Below, in pieces: positions 8,741-17,443 of a stretch of 64,000 nt of DNA. The DNA comes from Halobacterium sp. DL1. GTDB taxonomy: Archaea; Halobacteriota; Halobacteria; Halobacteriales; Halobacteriaceae. Position 1 is the stretch's first letter, and every line of letters begins with the position of its first letter. The position numbers were made by a program, and so were the translations under genes. The notes beneath the pieces were generated by a model that was given only the letters and a program-made list of their open reading frames with translations, ran no database searches and was not told where the DNA came from. The stretch is taken from the NCBI GenBank assembly GCA_000230955.3, contig CP007060.1:1674001-1738000 (forward strand). Reading direction: 5' to 3'.

Positions 8741-9316
8741 ATGGTCACGAATCTCTCCGCGGGCGTCGACGCGTTCACGAGCAACGCGTTCCTCGTTCCC
8801 GGCGAGCGGCCCGTCCTCGTCGACACCGGCGCGAACTACGACGTCGTCTCCCGCATCCGGAGACACGTGAGTGACCTCGACGCCGTCGTCGTCACGCACC
8901 CCCACCCGGACCACGTCGGCAACGTGGAGGTCGTGAAGAACACCTTCGACGTGGACGCGTGGGGCTTCGACGCGGACGACGACTGCGTCGACCACGAACT
9001 CGCGGACGGCGACAGAGTGACCTTCGGCGACCACGAGTACGAGGTGCTCCACACCCCCGGCCACGAGCCACACCACCTCTGTTTCTACTCGGCGGACGCG
9101 GGCGTGCTGTTCTCCGCTGACCTCGTCTTCCAGAACGGGAGTTTCGGGCGCACGGACCTCCCCGGCGGCGACCGGCGGACGCTCTGGGAGAGTATCGACC
9201 GCGTCCGCGACACGGTCGACCAGAACCTCCGGGAGATGCATCCGGGCCACGGGCCGAGCGTCACCGAGGACGCCTACGCCGAACTCGAACTCGCCGCGCG
9301 GGCGGCCCAGTTCTAG
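8741..9316 (+). CDS. Metallo-beta-lactamase fold hydrolase
   Basis: 191 residues with the full dinuclear zinc set: H53-x-H55-x-D57-H58 (THPHPDH), H108 in HTPGH, D127 in FSADL and H170 in HPGHGP. Glyoxalase II-like and related thioester or lactone hydrolases have this length and order. Substrate unknown. A TATA-like CGTCTAAGT sits about 30 bases before the ATG. The stop overlaps by four bases the stop of the convergent small gene at 9313-9579. Confidence 0.88.
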   Translation: MVTNLSAGVDAFTSNAFLVPGERPVLVDTGANYDVVSRIRRHVSDLDAVVVTHPHPDHVGNVEVVKNTFDVDAWGFDADDDCVDHELADGDRVTFGDHEYEVLHTPGHEPHHLCFYSADAGVLFSADLVFQNGSFGRTDLPGGDRRTLWESIDRVRDTVDQNLREMHPGHGPSVTEDAYAELELAARAAQF

Positions 9317-9579
9317 GTGTCGACGCCGTAGAAGCCCGGTTCGTCGTCGTCGCGTGGTTCGGCGACGACCAGGTCCTCACTGTGGAACATCACCCACGGG
9401 ATCGCCCAGTCGAGCAGCACGTTCTCGACGTCCTGGCCGATGTCCTCGTCGGCGTCGAGGTCCTGCAGGAGACGCGCAATCTCGTACACCGTGTACAGTT
9501 TGTCCTCGTCAAGCAGTTCCGCGGGCGTGTAGAAGTCACAGGGGTACAGCGAGTCGAACTCGTCCTTCGGGACTGGCAT
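9313..9579 (-). CDS. Small conserved haloarchaeal protein, unknown function
   Basis: 88 residues, acidic (MPVPKDEFDSLYPCDFYTPAEL at the start), predicted mostly helical, no metal motif and no membrane segment. ATG 9579 is chosen because the frame upstream runs into the divergent promoter region of 9670. It converges on the hydrolase gene with a four-base overlap. Function not recognisable. Confidence 0.65.
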   Translation of the reverse strand: MPVPKDEFDSLYPCDFYTPAELLDEDKLYTVYEIARLLQDLDADEDIGQDVENVLLDWAIPWVMFHSEDLVVAEPRDDDEPGFYGVDT

Positions 9580-9669
9580 ACGGCTACTGCGAGCGGTGTG
9601 AGCAAAAAGTCCCCGATGGTGGGCGAACGTTTTTACGAGCGTCAACCAATTCACGAGCAAGGGGATTGC

Positions 9670-10116
9670 ATGACAGGCAACGACACACAACCCTCGTCGG
9701 ACCGCAACGAGGCCAAGTCGGCGCTCGTCTCCACGCTCCAGGCCGAACTCGGCGAGAATCTCAGGGACGTCTGGGTGCTCGACGAACGTACACAGGAGTC
9801 GCTGTACCTCAGGGCCGACGTAGCCGAACGCGTCTCCGACATCGACGTCGAGAAGTTCCTCGACAACGAGCGGTACGGTTTCGTCACCCGCCAGACGTAC
9901 AACCTCCTCCACTACTCCGACTTCCGGTACACCCACCGGGGATTCGACACGTGGGAGCTGTTCCGCACGTTCGTCGGCGACGAGACGCAGGTCGGCGTCG
10001 TCGTCGGCGTGGACTCTGACGGCACGAACTACGACTTCGGCGCGCTGACCGACGCTATCTGGGAACTCGGCGAGACGTACGGCGCTGACGCGCTCGCACC
10101 TGTGGCTACGGAGTGA
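9670..10116 (+). CDS. Conserved haloarchaeal protein, unknown function
   Basis: 148 residues from ATG 9670; about 40 codons before an alpha/beta core (VWVLDERTQESLYLRADVAERV ... YTHRGFDTWELFRTFVGDETQVGVVVGVD). No catalytic motif, signal peptide or membrane helix. A T-rich TATA-like element (GTTTTTACG, about 9628-9636) lies 35-40 bases upstream. Haloarchaeal proteins of this pattern are known only as hypothetical. Starts upstream of 9670 would overlap the divergent gene and are not favoured. Confidence 0.65.
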   Translation: MTGNDTQPSSDRNEAKSALVSTLQAELGENLRDVWVLDERTQESLYLRADVAERVSDIDVEKFLDNERYGFVTRQTYNLLHYSDFRYTHRGFDTWELFRTFVGDETQVGVVVGVDSDGTNYDFGALTDAIWELGETYGADALAPVATE

Positions 10117-10144
10117 CGCGAAAGAAAACGGGAGGTCGGCGCGG

Positions 10145-10747
10145 CTACTCGTGGTTCGAGACCGTCTTCTGGTAGTTCTCGGCGACGTCGTCCCAGTCGA
10201 CGACCTCGAAGAAGGCGTCGATGAAGTCGCCGCGCTTCGGGCCGTAGTCGTAGTAGTAGGAGTGCTCCCAGACGTCCAGCGCCAGAATCGGGTGCGAACC
10301 CCAGAGCGCGCCCTGGTCGTGCTTGTCTACGGCCAGGTTGCGCAGCTGCTTGGACACCGGGTCGTAGACGAGGAGCGCCCAGCCACCAGCGGCCGAGGCC
10401 GCGGCCTTGAACTCGCCCTTCCAGCCCTCGTAAGAGCCGAAGTCCTCCTCGATACGGTCGGCGAGTTCACCGGACGGCTCGCCGCCGCCGTTCTCGCTCA
10501 TGTTCTCCCAGAACATCGTGTGGAGGTAGTGGCCACTGCCGTTGTGGGTGACGCTGCCCAGCGCGCCGGCCGTGGAGCCGTACTCTCCGGACTCGCGGTT
10601 CTCCGCGAGCGTCCCCTCGGCGGCGTTCAGGCCGTTGACGTACCCCTGGTGGTGGGTGTCGTGATGCCACGTGAGCACCTGTTCGCTGATGTGAGGTTCG
10701 AGCGCGTCGTAGTCGTATGGAAGCGGCGGAAGTTCGTGCTGACTCAT
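10145..10747 (-). CDS. sod: Superoxide dismutase, Fe/Mn family
   Basis: 200 residues, cytoplasmic. Metal ligands follow the family pattern: H28 (TWHHDTHHQGYVNGLN), H76 (HYLHTMFW), D158 and H162 (LDVWEHSYYYDYG). The protein is the usual Mn-type length for halophiles; metal choice cannot be read with confidence. It disproportionates superoxide. The promoter has a TATA element at about 10784-10790 and an 18-base inverted repeat immediately downstream (10769-10786), suggesting repression or activation by a dimeric regulator. Confidence 0.96.
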   Translation of the reverse strand: MSQHELPPLPYDYDALEPHISEQVLTWHHDTHHQGYVNGLNAAEGTLAENRESGEYGSTAGALGSVTHNGSGHYLHTMFWENMSENGGGEPSGELADRIEEDFGSYEGWKGEFKAAASAAGGWALLVYDPVSKQLRNLAVDKHDQGALWGSHPILALDVWEHSYYYDYGPKRGDFIDAFFEVVDWDDVAENYQKTVSNHE

Positions 10748-10768
10748 TGTGCTATCACCAGGGTGTAC

Positions 10769-10786
10769 AACACGACGTATCGTGTT
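10769..10786. promoter_or_regulatory. Operator-like palindrome in the superoxide dismutase promoter
   Basis: AACACGA-CGTA-TCGTGTT is a perfect 7-base inverted repeat around a 4-base centre. On the gene strand it directly follows and partly overlaps the TATA element (ATTTAAC, 10784-10790) and would cover the transcription start, 22-39 bases before the ATG. This is the classic place for an archaeal repressor. The regulator is not identified. Confidence 0.6.
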
Positions 10787-10896
10787 AAATCTTGGTGGGG
10801 TTCACGACAACGACTACCACGAGAGAACCGGCAAGAGCCGCCGTCTGCGTGTGGTTTGGAAGGGTAGCAATTGACATACGAAGAGATGACTCGTGC

Positions 10897-12060
10897 ATGA
10901 AATCGTGGCGTAGTGTCGGGCTCGTGACCGGCTGGCAGCTCACCGCGAGCCTCGCGTTCTACGCCATCTTCGCGGCGACGGCGTTCGTCCGCGACACGTT
11001 CGGCGTCTCTCGGGCGATGACGGGCGTCGCCATCACCGCCATCATGTTCGGGTACACCGCGTTGTTGTTCGGTGCGGGCGCGGCCGTCGACGGCTACGGC
11101 GAACACCCGGTGATGGTCGTCGGCCTGCTCGGGATGGCCGTCGGCGCGGTGGGCGTCGCGTACGCCACGACGTTCCCGCTCCTGCTCGTCGCGCTCGTCG
11201 TACTCGGACTCGCCTACGCCAGCGCGATGCCGGCGACGAACCGCGCTATCGTCGTCGCCGCGCCGAAGGGGCGCCGCAACCTCGCGATGAACGTCAAGCA
11301 GGTCGGCGTCACCGCGGGTTCGGGACTCGGCGCGGTGCTCATCACGGGCATCGCGGCGACCCAGTTCGGCTGGCGCGGCGGCTTCCTCGTCGTCGCGGCC
11401 ATCGCCGTCGCTGTCGCCGGCGCGTTCGCGCTCGGCTACGAGGGGACGACGGGGTCGGAGACGCTCTCGCTGCCGGACGTCCGGGGGCTGCTCGACGACC
11501 GCGCGTACCGCGGCCTCGTCACCGCCGGGTTCTTCCTCGGCGCAGCAGTGTTCACGACCACTGGGTACGTCGTCCTCCACCTCACTGAATCCGTCCGCGT
11601 CGCCGCCGGGTTCGCGGGCGCGGTGCTCGCGGGCGTGCAGGTCACCGGGAGCGCGGGTCGGCTGGTCGGCGGTGAACTCGCCGACCGCATCCGCGGGCCG
11701 CCGGTCCGCGGCCCTGCGCTCGTGTTGACCGCACAGGCCGCGCTCTCGGCCGTCTGCTTCCTCGGCATCGTCGTCGCGGACGCGCCGCTGGCGGCCGCCG
11801 CTGCCTTCCCGCTGCTCGGACTCTTCATCCTCGGGTTCCCGGGCGTCTACTACGCGACCATGACCGCCATCGTCGACGACGACGAGGTCGGTGCGGCGAC
11901 CGCCGGCGGCCAGACCGCGCTCAACCTCGGTGGGCTGGCCGCACCGCCGCTGTTCGGACTCGTTGTCGACCTCCAGGGCTACGACGCGGCGTGGACGCTC
12001 GTCGCCGGCGTGACCGTCGTCGCGGCCGTCGTCCTGTGGACGCAGGTGACGCGGACCTGA
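10897..12060 (+). CDS. MFS transporter
   Basis: 387 residues with about 12 hydrophobic helices and the MFS loop pattern (VDGYGEHPVMVVG between helices 2 and 3; GRLVGGELADRIRGP between 8 and 9). ATG 10897 begins MKSWRSVGLVTGWQLTASLAF, a proper first helix. Substrate unknown; the drug or metabolite facilitator class is likely. Its stop lies four bases from the stop of the convergent PhoD gene, and the start shares a 149-base divergent region with sod. Confidence 0.85.
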   Translation: MKSWRSVGLVTGWQLTASLAFYAIFAATAFVRDTFGVSRAMTGVAITAIMFGYTALLFGAGAAVDGYGEHPVMVVGLLGMAVGAVGVAYATTFPLLLVALVVLGLAYASAMPATNRAIVVAAPKGRRNLAMNVKQVGVTAGSGLGAVLITGIAATQFGWRGGFLVVAAIAVAVAGAFALGYEGTTGSETLSLPDVRGLLDDRAYRGLVTAGFFLGAAVFTTTGYVVLHLTESVRVAAGFAGAVLAGVQVTGSAGRLVGGELADRIRGPPVRGPALVLTAQAALSAVCFLGIVVADAPLAAAAAFPLLGLFILGFPGVYYATMTAIVDDDEVGAATAGGQTALNLGGLAAPPLFGLVVDLQGYDAAWTLVAGVTVVAAVVLWTQVTRT

Positions 12061-12064
12061 GGAG

Positions 12065-13711
12065 TTAATCGCGGCGCTGGAGGACGTCGCTGCCCGCCGG
12101 TACCCGGTACCTGGTCAGAAGCTCGCGAGAGGCGTCCCCCGCGGGCACGGACTTGGGCACAGCGTAGGCCGTGTAGGTCGCTTCCTCGGGGGTGAACTCG
12201 ACGGTCGCGTACCCCCAGTGGTGGCTGTCGAAGAACGACACGTGGGGGTTCTCCTGGCGGGCGGCCCGCCCGAGCAACGCCGCCGCCAGGTCGCTGGTGG
12301 GTAGGTCAAGCGTCTCCTGGAGGTTCGCGCTCGACACCGCTGGCACCACGAACTCCACGCCGACCGGCTCCGAGGCGTCGTCGTAGGTCGGGTGGAGGTG
12401 GCCCACGGCGCAAGAGTGCAGGTCGCCGGTGAGCGCGACCGCGTTCTCCGTAGCCGCGAGGTCGCGGGCGACAGACGCACGCTCCTCCTCGTAGCCCGCC
12501 CACGAGTCCGCGCTGTACGCCGCCGCGCCGCGCACGTCGACGTCGAGGTCCATGTGGACGATTTCGTTCGCCCACGCGGTCCAGGTCGCCTCCGAGCTGC
12601 CGACCTCGTCGGCGAACCACGACCGCTGGCGCTCGCCGAGAACGGTTGGCGTGCCCCCCGGCCCACTCGGCTGGTCGGCGAGCGAAGTCGCGAGCGGCGT
12701 CGGCAGTTCGCTCTGGGGTGGCGCGGACCGGAACAGGCGCTCGTCGGTCACCACGAGGTCGAGGAGGTCGCCGAACTGGAACGACCGGTAGAGCCCCAGA
12801 GAATCCACCACGTCGGCGTCCGGGTCGTATCGAACCCGTGCGGGCGTGTACTCCCACCAGGCCCTGATGCCGGCTGCGAACAGCGACCGCATGAACGCGT
12901 CGTCGTCGTTTCGTGGGTGTGCGTCGTCGCCGGCGTACGGCCGGCCGTCCCGGTAGCTGTAGAACCGGTCGTTGACGATCTCGTGGTCGTCCCACGTGGT
13001 GATGGCGGTGTGCGCGGCGAGTGCGGCCTGGAGCGCGCGGTCTGTGCGGTACGTGCGGTGGAGGTGGCGGAAGTCCGAGAGCCCGCTCGCGACCGCGTTC
13101 CCGCTCGGCAGGTTGATGTCGCGGCCGGCGTACTCCGAGGGCCCACCGTGCTCGTAGACGAAGTCGCCGAGGTGGAGGAGGAAGTCCACGTCGTCGTCGG
13201 CGACGTGGCGGTACGCGCCGTAGTAGCCGTTGCGGTAGTCCTGGCACGTGCAGAGCGCGAAGGAGACGCTGTCCGGCGACGAGCCCGGTTCCGGCAGTGT
13301 CCGCAGGCGGCCGGCCGGCGAGACGCGGCCGTCGTGCTCGAACCGGTACCAGTACGTCCGGTTCGCGTCCAGTCGGCCGTCGAGGTCGGCTTTCACGGTG
13401 TAGTCGCGGTCCGCGCCCGTAGTGCCGGCGTCGTAGAAGCCGATGGGGAACTGGAAATCCTCGTCCCGGGCGACCGTCAGCGACACCGAATCGCCGTCGC
13501 TGTGAGCGGACGGGCTGAGACGCGTCCAGACGACGGCGCCGGAGGGCGTCGGGTCGCCGCTCGCGACGCCCTGCGGGAACGCCTCGCGGTCGGGTGCGCC
13601 CCTGGCAGTGCTCCGGTCGGTCGGCGCAGCCTCGACGGTCGGCGGGACGAGCGCGCCACCGGCGGCGAGACCCAGCGATTCGAGGAGTCGGCGGCGGTGG
13701 AGGCTGGGTAT
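12065..13711 (-). CDS. PhoD-family alkaline phosphatase/phosphodiesterase, Tat-exported, apparent ATA start
   Basis: The reading frame is continuous from 12065 to a stop at 13772-13774 and contains no ATG, GTG or TTG upstream of GTG 13486. Starting at 13486 would drop the conserved PhoD N-terminus (FPQGVASGDPTPSGAVVWTRL) and the Tat signal HRRRLLESLGLAAGGALV. Beginning at the ATA codon 13711-13709 gives 548 residues with an ideal Tat leader, and a TATA-like ATTACAAAT (13736-13744) is centred 29 bases upstream. Metallophosphatase motifs: DFLLHLGDFVYEHGG, TTWDDHEIVNDRF, ALTGDLHSCAVGH and the C-terminal SFFDSHHWGYATVEF. Secreted phosphate-scavenging enzyme. Alternatives: a start-codon mutation, a base-call error, or a one-base indel joining ATG 13737. 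Confidence 0.8.
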   Translation of the reverse strand: MPSLHRRRLLESLGLAAGGALVPPTVEAAPTDRSTARGAPDREAFPQGVASGDPTPSGAVVWTRLSPSAHSDGDSVSLTVARDEDFQFPIGFYDAGTTGADRDYTVKADLDGRLDANRTYWYRFEHDGRVSPAGRLRTLPEPGSSPDSVSFALCTCQDYRNGYYGAYRHVADDDVDFLLHLGDFVYEHGGPSEYAGRDINLPSGNAVASGLSDFRHLHRTYRTDRALQAALAAHTAITTWDDHEIVNDRFYSYRDGRPYAGDDAHPRNDDDAFMRSLFAAGIRAWWEYTPARVRYDPDADVVDSLGLYRSFQFGDLLDLVVTDERLFRSAPPQSELPTPLATSLADQPSGPGGTPTVLGERQRSWFADEVGSSEATWTAWANEIVHMDLDVDVRGAAAYSADSWAGYEEERASVARDLAATENAVALTGDLHSCAVGHLHPTYDDASEPVGVEFVVPAVSSANLQETLDLPTSDLAAALLGRAARQENPHVSFFDSHHWGYATVEFTPEEATYTAYAVPKSVPAGDASRELLTRYRVPAGSDVLQRRD

Positions 13712-13799
13712 GCGAGAGCGATGCCAAGCGCCGACATTTGTAATGAGGGTTGTACGAACTGTACGGCTTTCTTACCTGTGGTTAGGATGACCGTTCGGG

Positions 13800-15203
13800 T
13801 CAGTCCGCGTCGCCGCGCGCCCGCTCGAACGTTGCGATGGCTTCCTCGCGGCGCTCCGCGTGGTCGACGATGGGGGCCGGGTAGTCCGGGGCGAGTTCGT
13901 CGCGCTCCTCGGGCGAGAGGTCAGGCCACGCGTGGATTTTCGCGGGCGGAACGTCACGCAACTCGGGGACGTACCGCTTGACGAACTCCGCGTCCGGGTC
14001 GTAGCGCTCGCCCTGCGTCGTCGGGTTGAACACCCGGAAGTACGGCTGGGCGTCGGTGCCTGTCGAGGCGGCCCACTGCCAGCCGCCGGTGTCGTTGGCC
14101 GTGTCGTGGTCGACGAGGTGCTCGCGGAAATGGGCGTACCCCTCGCGCCAGTCCACCAGCAGGTCTTTCGTGAGGAACGCGGCGACGAGCATCCGGACGC
14201 GGTTGTGCACGTACGCCTCGTCTCTGAGCTGTCGCATCCCGGCGTCCACGATGGGGTAGCCCGTCTCGCCGTCCTTCCACGCGCGGAGTTCCGTGGGGTC
14301 GTCCCGCCACTCGATGGGCTGGGCGTACTCCTTGAAGTTCTCCGTGACTACCTCCGGGTTGAAGTACAGCACCTGCGCGTAGAACTCCCGCCAGGCGAGT
14401 TGCCCCTGGAACTCTTCGACGCTCGCGCGTTCGTCATCGTCGTCGGCGTCGGTCATCGCCTGCTCGGTCCGTTCGTACAGTTCCCGGACGCCGAGCGTGC
14501 CGAACTTGAGGTCCGCCGAGAGCCGGGACGTCGCGCGCTCGGCGGGGTAGTCTCGCGCGTCCTCGTAGCGAAAGACGTCCCGCTCGCAGAACGCTTCGAG
14601 TCGCTCCCGGGCCGCATCGGTCCCGGCAGCCGGAATCTCGGCGTCCGGTTCCTCGAAGCCGAGGGTCGCCGCGTCCGGTAGTTCGTCGCCCGTCACGTCG
14701 GCGACGGCGTCGGGTTCTGGCTCCGGCGCCGGGTCGGCCTTCTCCCGGTCGCGCCACTTCTTCCAGAAGTACGTGTACACGGAGTACGGGTCGCCAGCGT
14801 TCGTCCGGATCGCGCCCGGTTCGTGGAGGACGGCGTCGTGGACCTGCTCGTGGGCGGTGCCCTGGTCGTCGAGGGCCGCGCGCACCGCCTCGTCGCGCTC
14901 GCGGGCCAGCCCCGAGTAGTCGTGGTTCCAGACGACGCGGTCGGCGCCGAACTCGCGAGCGAGGTCTGGGAGGACGGCGGAGGGGTCGCCGTGGCGCACG
15001 AGCAGGTCGCCGCCGAGTTCCCGGTAGCGCTCGCGGAGCGCGGCGAGGGCGTCCAGCATGAACGCCATCCTGGACGGTGCGGCGTGGTCGAGGACAGCGT
15101 CGTCGAAGCAGAAGACCGGGACCACGTCGCCCGCATCCGCGGCCGCGGCGAGCCCCAGGTTGTCCGCGGTGCGGAGGTCCCGGCGGTGCCAGAACAGTTC
15201 CAT
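13800..15203 (-). CDS. phr: Deoxyribodipyrimidine photolyase
   Basis: 467 residues from ATG 15203 (MELFWHRRDLRTADN), the conserved photolyase N-terminus; seven further upstream codons are not conserved. The N-terminal alpha/beta chromophore domain (1-130) is followed by the helical FAD domain with QLAWREFY, DAGMRQL, YVHNRVRMLVAAFLTKDLL, and TGGWQWAASTGTDAQPYFRVFNP. These are the class I CPD-photolyase motifs, including the Trp/Asn cluster at the flavin. It repairs UV pyrimidine dimers with blue light, useful in sunlit brines. Confidence 0.93.
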   Translation of the reverse strand: MELFWHRRDLRTADNLGLAAAADAGDVVPVFCFDDAVLDHAAPSRMAFMLDALAALRERYRELGGDLLVRHGDPSAVLPDLAREFGADRVVWNHDYSGLARERDEAVRAALDDQGTAHEQVHDAVLHEPGAIRTNAGDPYSVYTYFWKKWRDREKADPAPEPEPDAVADVTGDELPDAATLGFEEPDAEIPAAGTDAARERLEAFCERDVFRYEDARDYPAERATSRLSADLKFGTLGVRELYERTEQAMTDADDDDERASVEEFQGQLAWREFYAQVLYFNPEVVTENFKEYAQPIEWRDDPTELRAWKDGETGYPIVDAGMRQLRDEAYVHNRVRMLVAAFLTKDLLVDWREGYAHFREHLVDHDTANDTGGWQWAASTGTDAQPYFRVFNPTTQGERYDPDAEFVKRYVPELRDVPPAKIHAWPDLSPEERDELAPDYPAPIVDHAERREEAIATFERARGDAD

Positions 15204-15240
15204 GTCCGTGGGTGGGGTTGCCACCGCCGTATAACCCCGG

Positions 15241-15690
15241 TCAGTCCGACTGGAAGACGCGGAACGACCCGCGGCCGACCGCGACCTCCTTCTCGTCGCC
15301 GTCGTCGTCCTCGGCGGTGACCTCGACCTCGGCGACGCCGACCGTCGAGCCGACGCGCACCACCTCGGCTTCCGCGACGAGGTCGCCGCGAGCGGGGCGG
15401 AGGTAGGAGACGTTCAGGTCGATGGTCGCGACGCCCGCCTCGACTGGGTTGTCGAGTGACGTGCGGACGGCGAGGCCACCCGCGGTGTCGATGATGGTCG
15501 CGGCGATGCCGCCGTGGACGTTGCCGCGACCGGCGCCGTGGTTCGCGAGTTTCTCGTGGTAGGGGATGCGCAGCGTCATCTCGCCCGACTCGACGTCCTC
15601 CACCTGGAGGTCGAGGAAGGAAAGGAAGCCGTGGTCGTCAACGTAGGACTGGATGAACGCTTGCGCGTCGTCCGCGTCGAACGCCGTCAT
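15241..15690 (-). CDS. PaaI-type hotdog thioesterase
   Basis: 149 residues with the hotdog-fold core NHGAGRGNVHGGIAATIIDTAGG (about 53-75) and the C-terminal strands NVSYLRPARGDLVAEAEVV. The HGG segment and following Asp/Thr region match acyl-CoA thioesterases of the PaaI/DUF4442-like group. It stands divergent from, and 92 bases before, an acyl-CoA ligase, which supports a role in acyl-CoA turnover. The start at 15690 precedes the first conserved helix; extra upstream codons are not conserved-looking. Confidence 0.82.
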   Translation of the reverse strand: MTAFDADDAQAFIQSYVDDHGFLSFLDLQVEDVESGEMTLRIPYHEKLANHGAGRGNVHGGIAATIIDTAGGLAVRTSLDNPVEAGVATIDLNVSYLRPARGDLVAEAEVVRVGSTVGVAEVEVTAEDDDGDEKEVAVGRGSFRVFQSD

Positions 15691-15782
15691 GTATCGGCGT
15701 GCGGTGTCTGCCCGCTTAAGCCCACCGAGGCCACCACGACGCAAAGTTTCTTGCCCGAGGGCACCGTGATATCGGTTGACAC

Positions 15783-17342
15783 ATGACGAACCTCGTCACG
15801 AACGTCGAGTCAGTCGTCGCGGACCACCCCGAGGAGCCGGCGCTGGTCTTCCGGGACCAGACGGTCTCCTACCGGGAGTTCTGGGCCCAGACCGGCCAGT
15901 TCGCCGCCGCCCTGCGCGAGCACGGCGCCGAACCCGGGGACAGGGTCGCCATCTACCTGCCGAATCTACCGCAGTTCGTCGTGGCGTTCCACGGGGCGCT
16001 CCGGGCCGGCTGCGTGGTCGTCCCGATGAACCCCCAGTACAAGAGCCGCGAAATCAGTCACCTGCTCGAGGACTCCGGGGCGACCACCGTTGTCGCGCTC
16101 GCGGACCTCGTGCCGTTCGTCCAGCAGGTACGCGACGACACCGGGGTCGAGCAGGTCGTCACGGTCGGCGGCGAGGCCGACGCGGGGACGCCGTTCCGAG
16201 AATTCCTCACCGACGGCGACGACAGCGTCGCCGAGCGCGCAGACGACGACGTGGCGGTCCAGCCCTACACCTCCGGGACCACGGGGCAACCGAAGGGCGT
16301 CGAACTCACCCACCACAACCTCGCGTCGAACGCCCAGCAGTCCGTCGACATCATCCCGGACGGCATCACCCCGGGCGACCGGCAGCTCGGCGTGCTGCCG
16401 CTGTTCCACATCTACGGGATGACAGTGGTGATGAACGCGACGCTGTTCGGCGGCGGAGCGTACTACCCGCTGCCCCAGTGGGACGTTCAGGAGGCGATGA
16501 CGCTCGTCGAGGAGGCGGAGCTCACGCTGATGCACGGTGTCCCCGCGATGTACAACGACGTCATCAACCAGCCGAACGCCGAGGAGTTCGACCTCTCGTC
16601 GCTCCGGCTCTGTGGCGTCGGCGGCTCCGGCATCCCCGTCGAGGTGCTCCGGAAGTTCGAGGAGCTCTACCCGGTGAAGCTCTACGAGGGGTACGGGCTC
16701 ACGGAGACCAGCCCGGTCACCCACTTCAACAGCCCGAAGTGGGGGCGCCGCGTCGGCTCCATCGGCAAACCGCTGGACGGCGTCCACGCCAAGATCGTCA
16801 CCGGCGACTTCGAGGAGGTCGAGGCGATACCGGAAGGACCCGTCGACGAGGACGAGGTGGACATCGACGAGATAACCGGCGAACTCGTCGTCTCCGGGCC
16901 GAACGTGATGCAGGGCTACTCCGGACTCCCGGAGGCCAACCGCGAGGCGTTCTCCGAGCACGAGGGGCGGCGCTGGTTCCACACGGGCGACCTGGGCTAC
17001 CACGACGAGGACGGCTACTTCTACGTCGTCGACCGGAAGAAGCACATGATCAACACCGCGGGCTACAACGTCTACCCGCGCGAAGTGGAGGAACTACTGT
17101 TCGAGCATGAGGCGGTCGCCGACGTCGCCGTGGTCGGCATCCCGGACGACCGGCGCGGCGAGACGGTGAAGGCGTTCGTCGTGAAGACGCCCGACGCCGA
17201 CGTCACCGAGGACGAACTCAAGCAGTTCTGCCTAGAGCGACTCGCGGAGTACAAACACCCACGCGAGGTGGAGTTCGTCGAGGAACTGCCGCGCACGACC
17301 ACCGGGAAGGTCAAGAAGTTCGAACTCACCGACGCGGAGTGA
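15783..17342 (+). CDS. Long-chain fatty acid-CoA ligase-like acyl-CoA synthetase
   Basis: 519 residues of the ANL superfamily: YTSGTTGQPKGVELTH (about residue 161), YEGYGLTETSP (about 300), the hinge VVDRKKHMINTAGYNVYP (about 418) and the catalytic Lys in RTTTGKVKKFEL near the C-terminus. It differs clearly from the ligase at 2524-4164, so it is not a recent duplicate. Neighbours are a thioesterase and an SDR enzyme, suggesting fatty or aromatic acid activation. Located in the cytoplasm; chain length preference not determinable. Confidence 0.88.
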   Translation: MTNLVTNVESVVADHPEEPALVFRDQTVSYREFWAQTGQFAAALREHGAEPGDRVAIYLPNLPQFVVAFHGALRAGCVVVPMNPQYKSREISHLLEDSGATTVVALADLVPFVQQVRDDTGVEQVVTVGGEADAGTPFREFLTDGDDSVAERADDDVAVQPYTSGTTGQPKGVELTHHNLASNAQQSVDIIPDGITPGDRQLGVLPLFHIYGMTVVMNATLFGGGAYYPLPQWDVQEAMTLVEEAELTLMHGVPAMYNDVINQPNAEEFDLSSLRLCGVGGSGIPVEVLRKFEELYPVKLYEGYGLTETSPVTHFNSPKWGRRVGSIGKPLDGVHAKIVTGDFEEVEAIPEGPVDEDEVDIDEITGELVVSGPNVMQGYSGLPEANREAFSEHEGRRWFHTGDLGYHDEDGYFYVVDRKKHMINTAGYNVYPREVEELLFEHEAVADVAVVGIPDDRRGETVKAFVVKTPDADVTEDELKQFCLERLAEYKHPREVEFVEELPRTTTGKVKKFELTDAE

Positions 17343-17412
17343 CCGGCTGACGGGCGACGGCCGCTGGCTGCAGCGGTCGAAACCCGGCGCACGTTGTCAG
17401 TCGTTGACACAG

Positions 17413-17419
17413 TTTTATG
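17413..17419 (+). promoter_or_regulatory. TATA element of the SDR/F420 operon
   Basis: TTTTATG is centred 27-28 bases before ATG 17444, the spacing of a leaderless haloarchaeal transcript. The ATG at 17417 lies inside this element, which argues against it being the start. Confidence 0.55.
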
Positions 17420-17443
17420 CGGAGCGGTGGCGAAGTTCGCCCC

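Noticed and set aside
13484-13486. GTG 13486 as the PhoD start
   Set aside because: It would remove the Tat signal and the conserved GVASGDP segment, which is intact upstream in the same frame.
12392-13981. Long + strand open frame of 529 codons opposite PhoD
   Set aside because: It is a mirror of the real genes: Arg/Val/Glu-rich composition without known motifs, typical of the antisense frame in GC-rich DNA.
17417-17443. ATG 17417 as the SDR start
   Set aside because: It lies inside the TATA-like element; 17444 fits leaderless spacing and the conserved N-terminus.
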